This document shows positions 54,839 through 63,186 of a DNA stretch of 64,000 nucleotides, piece after piece. Position numbers and translations under genes: made by a program. The notes under the pieces are model-generated. The model had not been told where the DNA came from. It searched no databases and saw only the letters and a list, made by a program, of their open reading frames with translations. The stretch lies in the NCBI RefSeq assembly GCF_038967635.1, contig NZ_CP152413.1, forward strand, positions 5,212,001-5,276,000. The letters are read 5' to 3'. Source of the stretch: Bradyrhizobium sp. B124 (GTDB lineage Bacteria; Pseudomonadota; Alphaproteobacteria; Rhizobiales; Xanthobacteraceae). The first letter of the stretch is position 1, and the number at the start of each line of letters is the position of its first letter.

Positions 54839-55744
54839 ATGAGCACCCTGCGAAAACGACGATCGATCAGGAGCTCACGACACTTGAAAGTCGCAGCGCG
54901 ACGAAATGACACCGCCGGCTTGCGCGTGTGCCGCAAGCAATCCGGTCCCGTAGCCGCCGCGCATTATGCCGGACAACTGCAACAGGTCGAACGGCCGCTC
55001 GCGGCTATGGCGGCCTCTTATCCGAACGAAAGCACGAGCGCGCGACACGCGCATCGGCGCGATCAATTCATCCTGCAGACCGCAGGCGTGACCTCGATGA
55101 TGACCGAGCGCGGTCATTTCGTCGTTCCGCCCGGCCATGGCCTGTGGATTCCGGCCGGCGTCGCGCATCAATCGCGTGCATGGGGCGAGGTCGAGATCCA
55201 GACCATCTATGTCACGCCGGATCGCGTGCGGAATGCGCCGGCAACCTGCCGCCTGATCAGGGTCTCCGCGCTGGTCGAAGCGTTGATGGAAGAAGCGGTG
55301 CATATGCCGACCCGTTACGACCCGGAAGGGCGCGACGGCCGGCTGGTCGATTTCCTGCTCGATGAGATCGGCAGGATGCCTGAAGTGTCGTTGCATGTGC
55401 AGGTGCCGCCCGATCCGCGGCTCGCCGCGATCTGTGAAGCGGTGCTGGTCGATCCGAGCTCCGATCTCACGCTCGACCAATGGGCCGACCGCTGCCAGCT
55501 CAGCCGGCGGACCTTGACGCGGCTGTTCCGGCGCGAGACCGGACAGAGCTTTGCGGCCTGGCGCCAGCGGGTGCGGCTGCTCGAAGCGCTGGCGCGGCTC
55601 GGCGCCGGCGAAGCGGTCACCGGCGTCGCGCTCGACGTCGGCTATGACAGCCCGAGCGCGTTCGCCGCGATGTTCAAGCGCGAGCTCGGCGCCGCGCCGC
55701 GCCAGTATCTGCGCTGGGCCAATCCCGAAGTGGTGATGAGGTAG
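54839..55744 (+). CDS. AraC-family transcriptional regulator
   Basis: Up to 301 residues. An N-terminal cupin sensing domain (VVPPGHGLWIPAGVAHQSRAWG) precedes the AraC helix-turn-helix pair (LTLDQWADRCQLSRRTLTRLFRRETG and VTGVALDVGYDSPSAFAAMFKRELG). ATG 54839 has GGAAG upstream, but the first ~50 residues are Arg-rich and a later start (ATG 55007) would begin at the cupin domain. Divergent from the ABC operon, it is the likely regulator of it. Confidence 0.85.
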   Translation: MSTLRKRRSIRSSRHLKVAARRNDTAGLRVCRKQSGPVAAAHYAGQLQQVERPLAAMAASYPNESTSARHAHRRDQFILQTAGVTSMMTERGHFVVPPGHGLWIPAGVAHQSRAWGEVEIQTIYVTPDRVRNAPATCRLIRVSALVEALMEEAVHMPTRYDPEGRDGRLVDFLLDEIGRMPEVSLHVQVPPDPRLAAICEAVLVDPSSDLTLDQWADRCQLSRRTLTRLFRRETGQSFAAWRQRVRLLEALARLGAGEAVTGVALDVGYDSPSAFAAMFKRELGAAPRQYLRWANPEVVMR

Positions 55745-55775
55745 GCGAATTCGCGTCACGCACTCGTGGAACGCA

Positions 55776-55812
55776 AAACCCCTGCGGTCAACGGGAAAGA
55801 CCGCAGGGGTTT
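55776..55812 (+). terminator. Strong hairpin after the AraC gene
   Basis: 14-bp perfect stem AAACCCCTGCGGTC / GACCGCAGGGGTTT with a 9-base loop, 31 bp past the AraC stop. A-rich and T-rich ends allow termination from both sides, so it may also end the Crp-family transcript. Confidence 0.7.
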
Positions 55813-55987
55813 GCAGGTGGATGGCGTGAGGCCAGCAAGGCTGGGTGTCACCCCAAGGACCGGCACGCGGATGAAAGCGATACCCGCCTCGTCATGCAAG
55901 CAAGTCTTTTAGGCAGGAGTGCGTCAACATTCGCAAGCAAGGCGCGCGAGAGGACGCGATCCTCGCGCGCGCGTTGCATGCGACCGT

Positions 55988-56662
55988 TTAGTCGTTGCGT
56001 GCGACCGCCGTCAGCTTGGTCATGTTGTGCAGCATGATCCGGCCGCGCTGCAGGTCGACGATGCCGTCCTTGCGCCAGGTCTGCAGCTGCCGGTTGACGC
56101 TCTCGCGCGCGGCGCCGACGAAGATGCCGAGCTGCTCCTGCGAGATGTGCACCTCGGAACCGAAATCCTCGGCCAGCGCGCACAGCCGGCGTGCGAGACG
56201 GACCGGCAATGGCTGCAGCACGGATTCTTCCATCCGCTCGCTCTGCCAGCGGATGCGCTGGCACAGCAATTCGATCAGGCGGACCGCGACCTTCGGCTCG
56301 CGCTCGAGGAAGCCCAGGAAATCCTCCCGCCGCAGGACGAACAATTCGGTGGGCTCGCCCGCGGTCGCATCCGCGGTGCGATCCTGACCGTCGAGGACAG
56401 CGACTTCGCCGAACAGGTCGCCGGATCCCATGAAGTTCAGTGTGAGCCGGCTGCCGTCGGAGGCGCCGGTTTCGATGCGTACCTGGCCGCGGCGGACCCC
56501 GAACAGGGCGTCGCCGGGATCGCCTTTCTGGAACAGCACCTCGCCGGTGGCGAGCTGCTGGGTGTGGCAGAGGCCCGAAAGCCGCGCCAATTCGTCCGCA
56601 CCGAGATCGGCGAACATAGGGTTCATTTTCAGAATGACCGCAAATTCGGCCTGTTTGCTCAT
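55988..56662 (-). CDS. Crp/Fnr-family transcriptional regulator
   Basis: 224-residue regulator: cyclic-nucleotide-binding-like domain (LATGEVLFQKGDPGDALFGV, GSGDLFGEVAVLDGQDRTADA) and a C-terminal winged helix (HISQEQLGIFVGAARESVNRQLQTW). No FNR-type N-terminal Cys cluster is seen, so it is Crp-like. ATG at 56662 has GGAAGG upstream; the open frame to 56755 covers the promoter region. It may answer to cAMP, for which the cyclase encoded at 59089 could be a source (inference). Confidence 0.92.
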   Translation of the reverse strand: MSKQAEFAVILKMNPMFADLGADELARLSGLCHTQQLATGEVLFQKGDPGDALFGVRRGQVRIETGASDGSRLTLNFMGSGDLFGEVAVLDGQDRTADATAGEPTELFVLRREDFLGFLEREPKVAVRLIELLCQRIRWQSERMEESVLQPLPVRLARRLCALAEDFGSEVHISQEQLGIFVGAARESVNRQLQTWRKDGIVDLQRGRIMLHNMTKLTAVARND

Positions 56663-56873
56663 TGTATTGCCTTCCAAATCGATCCGAGCGGTCCCCTCCG
56701 CCCGGTTAGCAACAATCACCCTCATAAGAGTGTGTGAGAGGTCACATAAGTTCATGCTGGTAACGGATTATTTTTCGCCTCGTTGGAGCAAGGTCCCGTT
56801 TGCGGGATAATCTCATGCGATCGGCCGTGCCTTTCCACGGCGGAACCCTGTCTGCCCGGCCTGGAATATCGAG

Positions 56874-58952
56874 ATGAGAGCACTGAAATTCGCCGGGGCC
56901 GCCATCGCTGTCGTGATCGTGATCATCGCGCTGGTGGCCGCGGTCGGGATCCCGTCCTCGTTTCTCACATCGGCCATCACCGAGCGGGTCGAGCGGGAGA
57001 CCGGCTACACACTCACCATCAATGGCAGCGCCAAGATTGGCCTCTGGCCGACCGTCAATCTGACGCTAAGCGACGTCGTGTTGCAGGACCCGCGGGAGCG
57101 CGAGGCCAACAACCGGTTCGCGGCTGATCGGGTCGAAGCCGAGATGACGCTGTCGAGCCTGTGGTCGGGCCAGCCCGACATCACCGACCTTGTGATCGTC
57201 AAGCCGGTGATCAATCTGCCGCTGCAGCGCGAGCGCACCCGCGATCACAATCCGCCGGCGAAGTCTTCCGCGTCCGACAGCGGCGGGCTCACGATCCGGC
57301 ATGTCAGCGTCACCGGCGGCACCATCGTGTTCTCCAATGTGCGCGACCGGGTCGAGAATCGGATCGAGACGCTCAATGCCGATGCGACCATCGACAACGA
57401 CCGCAAGATCGTCGTCACGGGGAGTGCGAGCGCCAGTGACAAGCCGCTGAAGTTCGAGATCCGCGCGACCGCGCCGCAAGCGCCGCTTGAACGCCAAAAC
57501 GTGCCGGCCGAGTTCAACATCGACGCACCCGGCCTGTTGCCCGCGGCGATCAAGGCGAATGCGGAAGTGCGCCTGAACGGCACGGTGGTGATGTTCAACG
57601 GCGTATCCGGCACGCTCGGCGATGGCGGCTTCACCGGCTGGGCCTCGGTCGACTTCGCCAGCAACAAGCCGCTGGTGAAGCTCGATCTCGACTTCCAGCG
57701 CATCTCGATGGCGCTGCCGCCGAGCCAACCGGATGCGGCGCAGCCATTGGGCACCAACATTTGGAGCAACGCATCGATCGACCTCGGCGGGCTCAATTAT
57801 GTCGACGTGCAGGCGCGCATCTCAACGGCGGAGCTCGTGATCGGTGACGGCCGCTTCGCGCAGGCTGCGATCGATGCATCTGTCGACAGCGGCGTGCTGA
57901 AGGCCCGGCTCGCCAATCTTGGCGCCTATGAGGGCACCGCCAATGGCGACGTCACCGTCGACGCCAAGGCAGCTACTCCAACCTACGCGCTGCGGCTCGA
58001 TCTCGCCGGCGTCCGTGCGCTGCCGGTGCTGAAGAGCCTCGCCGAATTCGACAAGCTCGACGGCAAGATGCAGGCCAAGATCGCGCTAACCTCGCAGGGC
58101 ACCAGCGCGCGCGCCATCGTCGGCAATCTCGGCGGCACGGCGTTCGTCGTATTCCAGGACGGCAAGATCCTCGGCCTCAACGTCGCGCAGATGATCCGCA
58201 ACCTCACCACCAACACCTTGTCGGGCTGGCAGCAGAGTGAGGCACTGTCGACCGATCTCAGCCAGCTCTCGGCCTCGTTCAAGCTCGACAAGGGCCAGGC
58301 CGTGACCACCGACCTCAATCTGGTCGGCCCGCTGGTGAAGATGGGCGGGGTCGGCACCGTCGATCTCAACACCCGCCAGATCGGGTTCCGCGTCGAGCCG
58401 CAGCTCGTGATGACCACCGAAGGCCAGGGCCGCACCGGCAATCCGGTCGGCCTCGGCATCCCCGTGATGATCGAGGGGCCGTGGGTGTCCCCACGGATCT
58501 ATCCGGAGATGCAGGGCATCCTCGACAATCCAGAGGCCGCCTATGCCAAGCTCAAGGAGATGGGCAAGGGCCTGTTCGGCGCGAATGGCCAGGGTCTGAA
58601 CCAAGGCCTGAGCCAAGGCTTGAACGGGCTCAGCAACCTCCTCAACGGCGTGCAGGGCAGCGGGACCGCCGCGCAGCCCGGCACCGGCCAGGCGCCAGCC
58701 GGCGCGGCCGCCGGCCAGAACAGCCCGCTCGGCGGGCAGCTCGGCGACACCATCGGGAACCTGCTGCAGCAGGGCCTCTCGACCCTCAATCAGGGCAACG
58801 CCTCCCGCCCGAGCCGCAGCCTGGCCCAGCCCACCCCGGACGCGCCGCCGGCCGCCGCACCACCACCGCCCGCCCCTCCGCCGGCCGACCCCGCCGAGCA
58901 GCATGACAATCCCGCGATGAGCGACGTGCTGCGGCAGCTGTTCAACCGCTGA
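56874..58952 (+). CDS. AsmA-family protein
   Basis: 692-residue envelope protein. One N-terminal membrane helix (about 7-28), then a long beta-rich AsmA domain: SAITERVERETGYTLTINGS and LNLTLSDV-like stretches near the start and the AsmA C-terminal part around VGTVDLNTRQIGFRVEPQL. AsmA proteins are chorein-like bridges thought to carry lipids between membranes. The tail (about 560-690) is Gly/Gln-rich then Pro-rich (APPPPAPPPADPAEQ) and looks disordered. Confidence 0.9.
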   Translation: MRALKFAGAAIAVVIVIIALVAAVGIPSSFLTSAITERVERETGYTLTINGSAKIGLWPTVNLTLSDVVLQDPREREANNRFAADRVEAEMTLSSLWSGQPDITDLVIVKPVINLPLQRERTRDHNPPAKSSASDSGGLTIRHVSVTGGTIVFSNVRDRVENRIETLNADATIDNDRKIVVTGSASASDKPLKFEIRATAPQAPLERQNVPAEFNIDAPGLLPAAIKANAEVRLNGTVVMFNGVSGTLGDGGFTGWASVDFASNKPLVKLDLDFQRISMALPPSQPDAAQPLGTNIWSNASIDLGGLNYVDVQARISTAELVIGDGRFAQAAIDASVDSGVLKARLANLGAYEGTANGDVTVDAKAATPTYALRLDLAGVRALPVLKSLAEFDKLDGKMQAKIALTSQGTSARAIVGNLGGTAFVVFQDGKILGLNVAQMIRNLTTNTLSGWQQSEALSTDLSQLSASFKLDKGQAVTTDLNLVGPLVKMGGVGTVDLNTRQIGFRVEPQLVMTTEGQGRTGNPVGLGIPVMIEGPWVSPRIYPEMQGILDNPEAAYAKLKEMGKGLFGANGQGLNQGLSQGLNGLSNLLNGVQGSGTAAQPGTGQAPAGAAAGQNSPLGGQLGDTIGNLLQQGLSTLNQGNASRPSRSLAQPTPDAPPAAAPPPPAPPPADPAEQHDNPAMSDVLRQLFNR

Positions 58953-59088
58953 ATATTCCCGGATATCCCCCGCCGGAATGCAGGGCTAACCATGCGACGG
59001 GAGGCCCCGCCTTGCCCCGCCGATCCGTGCTAAACAGCAGCGATACAGTGGCGCACCCGACTGATCGGAGGGGAACGGACGAGGCTGG

Positions 59089-61587
59089 ATGAACGGGGCA
59101 CCGGACAAGGGCAAGAACTGGTTCCTGCGCGGCGGCCTGTTCGCCAAATACGTCCTCGCGCTGGTCGGCCTCGTCGTGTTCGTGCTGGCGGTCAACGGCG
59201 CGCTAGAGACCTGGATCAGCTACCGCGGCATCAGGAGCACGCTGACCGACGCGATGAGCGAGAAGGCGGACGCCACCGCCAAGCACATCGAGCAATCGAT
59301 CGCCGATCTCGAACGGCAGATCTCCTGGGTGACCCGCGCCTCCTCCAACACGATCGAGCTGCGCCGCGCCGATTATGCCCAGCTGCTCGGCCAGGTGCCG
59401 GCGGTGAACCAGCTCACCCTGATCAACGGCCAGGGCCGCGAGGTGCTGCGGCTGTCGCGCCAGACCTACACGCTGAATTCCAACGCCGACTTCTCCCGCG
59501 ACCTCCGCTTCACGGAGGCGATCGAGCGCGGCACCGCCTATGCGCCGGCGTACTTTCGCGACGAGCGGCCGTATATGTCGATCGGCGAGCAGCATTCCGG
59601 CTTCAATGCCGGCGTCACGGTGGCCGAGATCGACCTGCGTTTCCTTAACGACTATTTCGGCGATTCCCAGGTCGGCCGCACGGCCTACGCCTATCTCGTC
59701 GACGCCAAGGGTCGCGTGCTCGCGAGCTCGTCGAAGGGCCCCGAGGTCGGCAAGGACCTTGCCGCGCTGCCGCAGGTCGCCGCGGTGCTGTCGCCGAGCG
59801 GCAGGCGGATCGCCTCCGGCAAGGATGTCGACGGCAACGCGGTGCTGACGACTGCAACCGCAGCGCCGGACCTCGGCTGGCACGTCTTTGTCGAGCAGCC
59901 GACCGCGCAGGCGCTCTCCCCGATCCGCGACCAGCTGGTGCGCATCGCGCTCTTGATCGCGCTCGGTCTCGTGGTCGCGATCATCGCCGGCACGATTTTG
60001 GCGCGGCGCATGCTGGTGCCAATCACGGCGCTGCGCACCGGCGCGCGGCGGCTTGGCGATGGCGATTTCGGCCACCGCATCGAGGTGAAGACCGCGGATG
60101 AGCTGGAGGAGCTCGCCGGGCAATTCAACAGCATGGCCTCGCAGCTTGCCGAGACCTATTCCGGCCTCGAAGGCAAGGTGAAGGAGCGCACCCGCGACCT
60201 CGCGCAATCGATCAACGAGCTGAAGGTGCTGGAGGAGGTCGGCCGCGCGGTAGCGTCCTCGCTCGACCTCAACGCCGTGCTGCCGACGGTCGCCGCCCGC
60301 GCGCTCGAGATCACCCATGCCGACGCCGTGCTGATCTATGGCTACGACGCGACACACCGCACGTTCAACCTGACGCAGTCGATCGGCATCGACGCCGACG
60401 CCGAGGGCCATCACCGCGCGATCGATGCCGCGAACAGCCCGCTCGGCGAAGCCGCGACGAAGGGCGAGCCGCTGGCGTTCCCTGATCTCGCCACGATAGC
60501 GTTTTCGAGCGAAGCGGATACCGGTTCGCGTGAAGAAAACGCGTTAAAACAAGAATCCAGTCCCGATCATCCGCTGCGCGATGTCGTGGTCGGCGCCGGC
60601 TTCCACTCGGTGCTGGTGGTGCCGCTGGTCGATCAGCAGGGCGTGCTCGGCTCGCTGGTGGTGCTGCGCAAGACGGCCGGCGATTTCCCCGCGAGCCTGA
60701 TCGGCCTGATGAAGACTTTTGCGCATCAGGCCGTGCTGGCGATGCGCAATGCGCGGCTGTTCACCGAGGTCGACCAGAAGAGCCACGCGCTGGAGCTGGC
60801 CAACACCACCGTGCGCGAGCAGGCGGACAAGCTCAGGCAGCAGACCGAAGAGCTCACCGACTGGAACAAGTCGTTGGAGCAGCGGGTCGAGACCCAGCTC
60901 GGCGAGATCGAGCGCATCCGCAGGCTCGAGCGCTTCCTGGCGCCGCAGGTGGCGCAGCTGATCGCCTCCTCCGACAATCCCGAGGGCCTGCTCGACAGCC
61001 ATCGGCGCGAAGTCACCGTCGTGTTCTGCGACCTGCGCGGCTTCACCGCCTTCACCGAGGCGACCGAGCCGGAAGAAGCGATGAACGTGCTGCGCGAATA
61101 TCACGCGGCGCTCGGCAAGCTGATCTTCAAGTACGAGGGCACGCTCGACAAATATGCCGGCGACGGCGTGATGATCCTGTTCAACGCGCCGATCCAGCTC
61201 GCCGACCACACTGCGCGCGCGGTGCGGATGGCGGTGGAGATGCGCGACACGGTCGGCCCCTTGACCGAGAAGTGGCGCAACCGCGGGCATACCCTGGGCT
61301 TCGGCATCGGCATCGCGCTCGGCTATGCCACGCTCGGCCAGGTCGGCTTCGAGCAGCGGCTGGAATATGCCGCGATCGGCAGCGTCACCAACCTCGCCTC
61401 CCGCCTGTGCGGCGAGGCCAAGGCCGGCCAGATCGTGGTGAGCCGCCGCGTCTTCGGCATGGTCGAGCCCCATGTCGAAGGCCGCGCCATCGACGACCTC
61501 GTGCTGAAGGGCTTTAATCACCCGATCCTCGCCGCGGAGATCCTGAGCTGGAAGGGCGAGCCGTCAGCGGAAGCGGCGGCGGAGTGA
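59089..61587 (+). CDS. Class III adenylate/guanylate cyclase with HAMP and GAF domains
   Basis: 832-residue membrane sensor cyclase. Order: helix (~20-45), periplasmic Cache-like sensor (~46-280), helix (~285-305), HAMP (~306-360), coiled coil, GAF (~385-560), coiled coil (~565-615), cyclase domain (~640-800). Metal-binding Asp are in FCDLRGFT and DKYAGDGVM, and the usual ending region reads YAAIGSVTNLASRL, where the position that often holds Asp/Thr after Gly is Ser. A palindromic repeat is inserted in frame in the GAF region (residues ~470-485). Makes cAMP or cGMP in response to a periplasmic cue. Confidence 0.93.
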   Translation: MNGAPDKGKNWFLRGGLFAKYVLALVGLVVFVLAVNGALETWISYRGIRSTLTDAMSEKADATAKHIEQSIADLERQISWVTRASSNTIELRRADYAQLLGQVPAVNQLTLINGQGREVLRLSRQTYTLNSNADFSRDLRFTEAIERGTAYAPAYFRDERPYMSIGEQHSGFNAGVTVAEIDLRFLNDYFGDSQVGRTAYAYLVDAKGRVLASSSKGPEVGKDLAALPQVAAVLSPSGRRIASGKDVDGNAVLTTATAAPDLGWHVFVEQPTAQALSPIRDQLVRIALLIALGLVVAIIAGTILARRMLVPITALRTGARRLGDGDFGHRIEVKTADELEELAGQFNSMASQLAETYSGLEGKVKERTRDLAQSINELKVLEEVGRAVASSLDLNAVLPTVAARALEITHADAVLIYGYDATHRTFNLTQSIGIDADAEGHHRAIDAANSPLGEAATKGEPLAFPDLATIAFSSEADTGSREENALKQESSPDHPLRDVVVGAGFHSVLVVPLVDQQGVLGSLVVLRKTAGDFPASLIGLMKTFAHQAVLAMRNARLFTEVDQKSHALELANTTVREQADKLRQQTEELTDWNKSLEQRVETQLGEIERIRRLERFLAPQVAQLIASSDNPEGLLDSHRREVTVVFCDLRGFTAFTEATEPEEAMNVLREYHAALGKLIFKYEGTLDKYAGDGVMILFNAPIQLADHTARAVRMAVEMRDTVGPLTEKWRNRGHTLGFGIGIALGYATLGQVGFEQRLEYAAIGSVTNLASRLCGEAKAGQIVVSRRVFGMVEPHVEGRAIDDLVLKGFNHPILAAEILSWKGEPSAEAAAE
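60498..60544. repeat. Palindromic repeat, family E, inside a coding region
   Basis: Begins AGCGTTTTCGAGCGAAGCGG and ends GTGAAGAAAACGCGT; almost identical to the intergenic copy at 20590-20636. Here it is read in frame as IAFSSEADTGSREENAL within the cyclase GAF region. Homology to the other copy seems to run on for ~12 bases (AAGAATCCAG versus AAGAACCTAG). Confidence 0.92.
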
Positions 61588-61641
61588 TCCGCGCTCCCTC
61601 CATTCCGTCAATCCGAGCGGGAACCCGCTACCGCCCGAACC

Positions 61642-61669
61642 TTGCATTCGCGCGGAAAGTGTGTATATT
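61642..61669 (+). promoter_or_regulatory. Promoter of the cold-shock gene
   Basis: TTGCAT, 16 bases, TATATT: a good sigma-70 type match. It gives a leader of about 125 nt before the ATG, as is usual for cold-shock mRNAs whose leader folds with temperature. Confidence 0.55.
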
Positions 61670-61801
61670 GGGGCCATTCGATTAGCCGTTGCGCCTTGTT
61701 GAATGGTCAGAACGGCCCTCCTCCAAAGACATCGTCAGTTGAATGGATGGCGCGCGATTCTGCGCAACACATGCGCAGACGCGCATTTTGGAGAAGAGAA
61801 G

Positions 61802-62011
61802 ATGGCGACAGGTACTGTGAAGTGGTTCAACGGCCAGAAGGGCTTTGGTTTCATCGAGCCGAGCGACGGCAGCAAGGATGTGTTCGTTCACATCAGCGCA
61901 GTCGAGCGTGCCGGTCTGACCGGCCTCGCTGAAGGCCAGAAGGTCTCGTTCGAGCTGAAGACCGACAAGATGCGCGGCAAGACCAGCGCCGAGAATCTTC
62001 AGATCGTCTGA
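61802..62011 (+). CDS. cspA: Cold-shock protein, CspA family
   Basis: 69-residue single cold-shock domain. RNP1 (KGFGFI) and RNP2 (VFVHIS) are intact in the standard [20 protein letters not shown] context. It binds single-stranded nucleic acids and acts as an RNA chaperone. GGAGAAGAG lies directly before the ATG. Long leader and a downstream hairpin (62024-62070) suggest a single-gene transcript. Confidence 0.96.
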   Translation: MATGTVKWFNGQKGFGFIEPSDGSKDVFVHISAVERAGLTGLAEGQKVSFELKTDKMRGKTSAENLQIV

Positions 62012-62023
62012 GTTTCTTACTTG

Positions 62024-62070
62024 GGCATGATATCAGCGCAAACGCGTTCCGCGTTTGTCGCGATCATGCC
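62024..62070 (+). terminator. Nested palindrome after cspA
   Basis: Outer arms GGCATGAT / ATCATGCC and inner arms CAAACGCG / CGCGTTTG around TTC, 13 bp after the stop. It may be a terminator or a member of another repeat family (GGCATGATCCGG also appears near 44392). Confidence 0.55.
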
Positions 62071-62243
62071 AGTTCGTCATTCCACGGATGTACTGGGATG
62101 ACGTTGCGGCCCGCTCGATCCACCCGGATTGGGCGGGTTTTAGCATGTCTTGCTGCGCGTGATCCCAAAGCACGCCGCATCGCGCCGTTCCGTGCAACAG
62201 CCGCGAAGCGTTCGCAGGGGATCATGCCTTGGAGAGATTGCCG

Positions 62244-62489
62244 ATGACCGCCAGAAAGCCCACGCCATCGCCCGCAAGCCTCGCCAGGGCCGACCGCCAG
62301 CGGCTGGCGGCCGAGGAAGGCGCGCGCGCCATCGCCGAAGTCGAACGCGACGGAGCCGCGATCCGCAAGAACATGGAGCGCCTGCGCGCGCTGCGCGAAG
62401 CGCGCGAGGCCAAAGCTGCCGCAGAGGCCGAGCTGGCGCCAGCACCCATCGCCAAGAAGAAAGCGCGCGTGAAGCGCATCGTGCGCTGA
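62244..62489 (+). CDS. Small basic coiled-coil protein, function unknown
   Basis: 81-residue Ala/Arg/Glu-rich protein, strongly helical (ADRQRLAAEEGARAIAEVER, IRKNMERLRALREAREAKAA) with a Lys/Arg-rich tail (KKKARVKRIVR). GGAGAG (62231-62236) precedes the ATG at 62244 with good spacing. I do not recognise a named family; the tail suggests nucleic acid binding. Confidence 0.65.
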   Translation: MTARKPTPSPASLARADRQRLAAEEGARAIAEVERDGAAIRKNMERLRALREAREAKAAAEAELAPAPIAKKKARVKRIVR

Positions 62490-62550
62490 CGTCGCGCTGT
62501 GGCGGCGCTGTTTTGATTGCGGCGACAGCCGACGAGCCGCCTTCCATCCC

Positions 62551-62636
62551 CCGTCGTTGCGAGCGAAGCGACGCAATCCATACTTCAGCTTGCGCGGAGC
62601 CATAGATCGCCGCGTCGCTATCGCTCCTCGCAATGA
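62551..62636. repeat. Palindromic repeat, family C
   Basis: CGTCGTTGCGAGCGAAGCGA then CGCAATCCAT, and right arm CGCGTCGCTATCGCTCCTCG with CAATGAC. Same family as 32955-33039. Confidence 0.85.
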
Positions 62637-62648
62637 CAGCCTCAATCC

Positions 62649-62753
62649 CGTCATCCTGAGGTGCGCGCTTCTTGCGCGCCTCGAAGGATGCACGGCCACC
62701 AGCCGGGCCGTTGCCCCTTCGAGACGCGCGCAAATGCGCGCTCCTCCAGCGAC
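62649..62753. repeat. Palindromic repeat, family B
   Basis: CGTCATCCTGAGGTGCGCGC, CCTCGAAGGATGCACGGCC and CTCCTCCAGCGAC. Same family as 39599-39700; it lies 12 bp from the family C element, making a tandem of two different repeats. Confidence 0.82.
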
Positions 62754-63186
62754 AACGGCAAAGCCGTTGCGCGGGGGTGACGGGGCTGCACCCAATCTAG
62801 TCCCGATCAACATTGTCAAACAGCAGATGGGATACGCGCTCGCGATCTCGCGGCGCGTTGCGCCCGAGGGATGCGATCAACTCACCTTCAATAATCGTGA
62901 GAGGGCGCAGGGAAGACCGGGCGCCGAGTTGGGGACGTCAAGGCAACTTCTGATATCCAGAACAATGTAAGCGGCTAGAAAGCAGCAACTGTGCGATGTT
63001 GCTTTCATTTCCGCGAACTCCCACGAGCCTCAAATCACCATCCAGTGAATCTGTTTGCCTCCGCAATCACGTTCACGACCCCACCCGCCCTTCCCAGGAA
63101 TAACCCATCCCCCTCCTCGCTCGCGTCATGACGGGCACGCGGGAACCGCGTGCTCTGAGAACAAGAACACGCGAGGAATGGGTTTG

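Larger units (their letters stand above)
62490..63186. other. 697-bp gene-free region with two repeats
   Basis: Two palindromic repeats (62551-62636, 62649-62753) lie at the left. The right part (62754-63186) shows no gene I can support, and must hold the promoter of the hydrolase gene. Confidence 0.55.
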
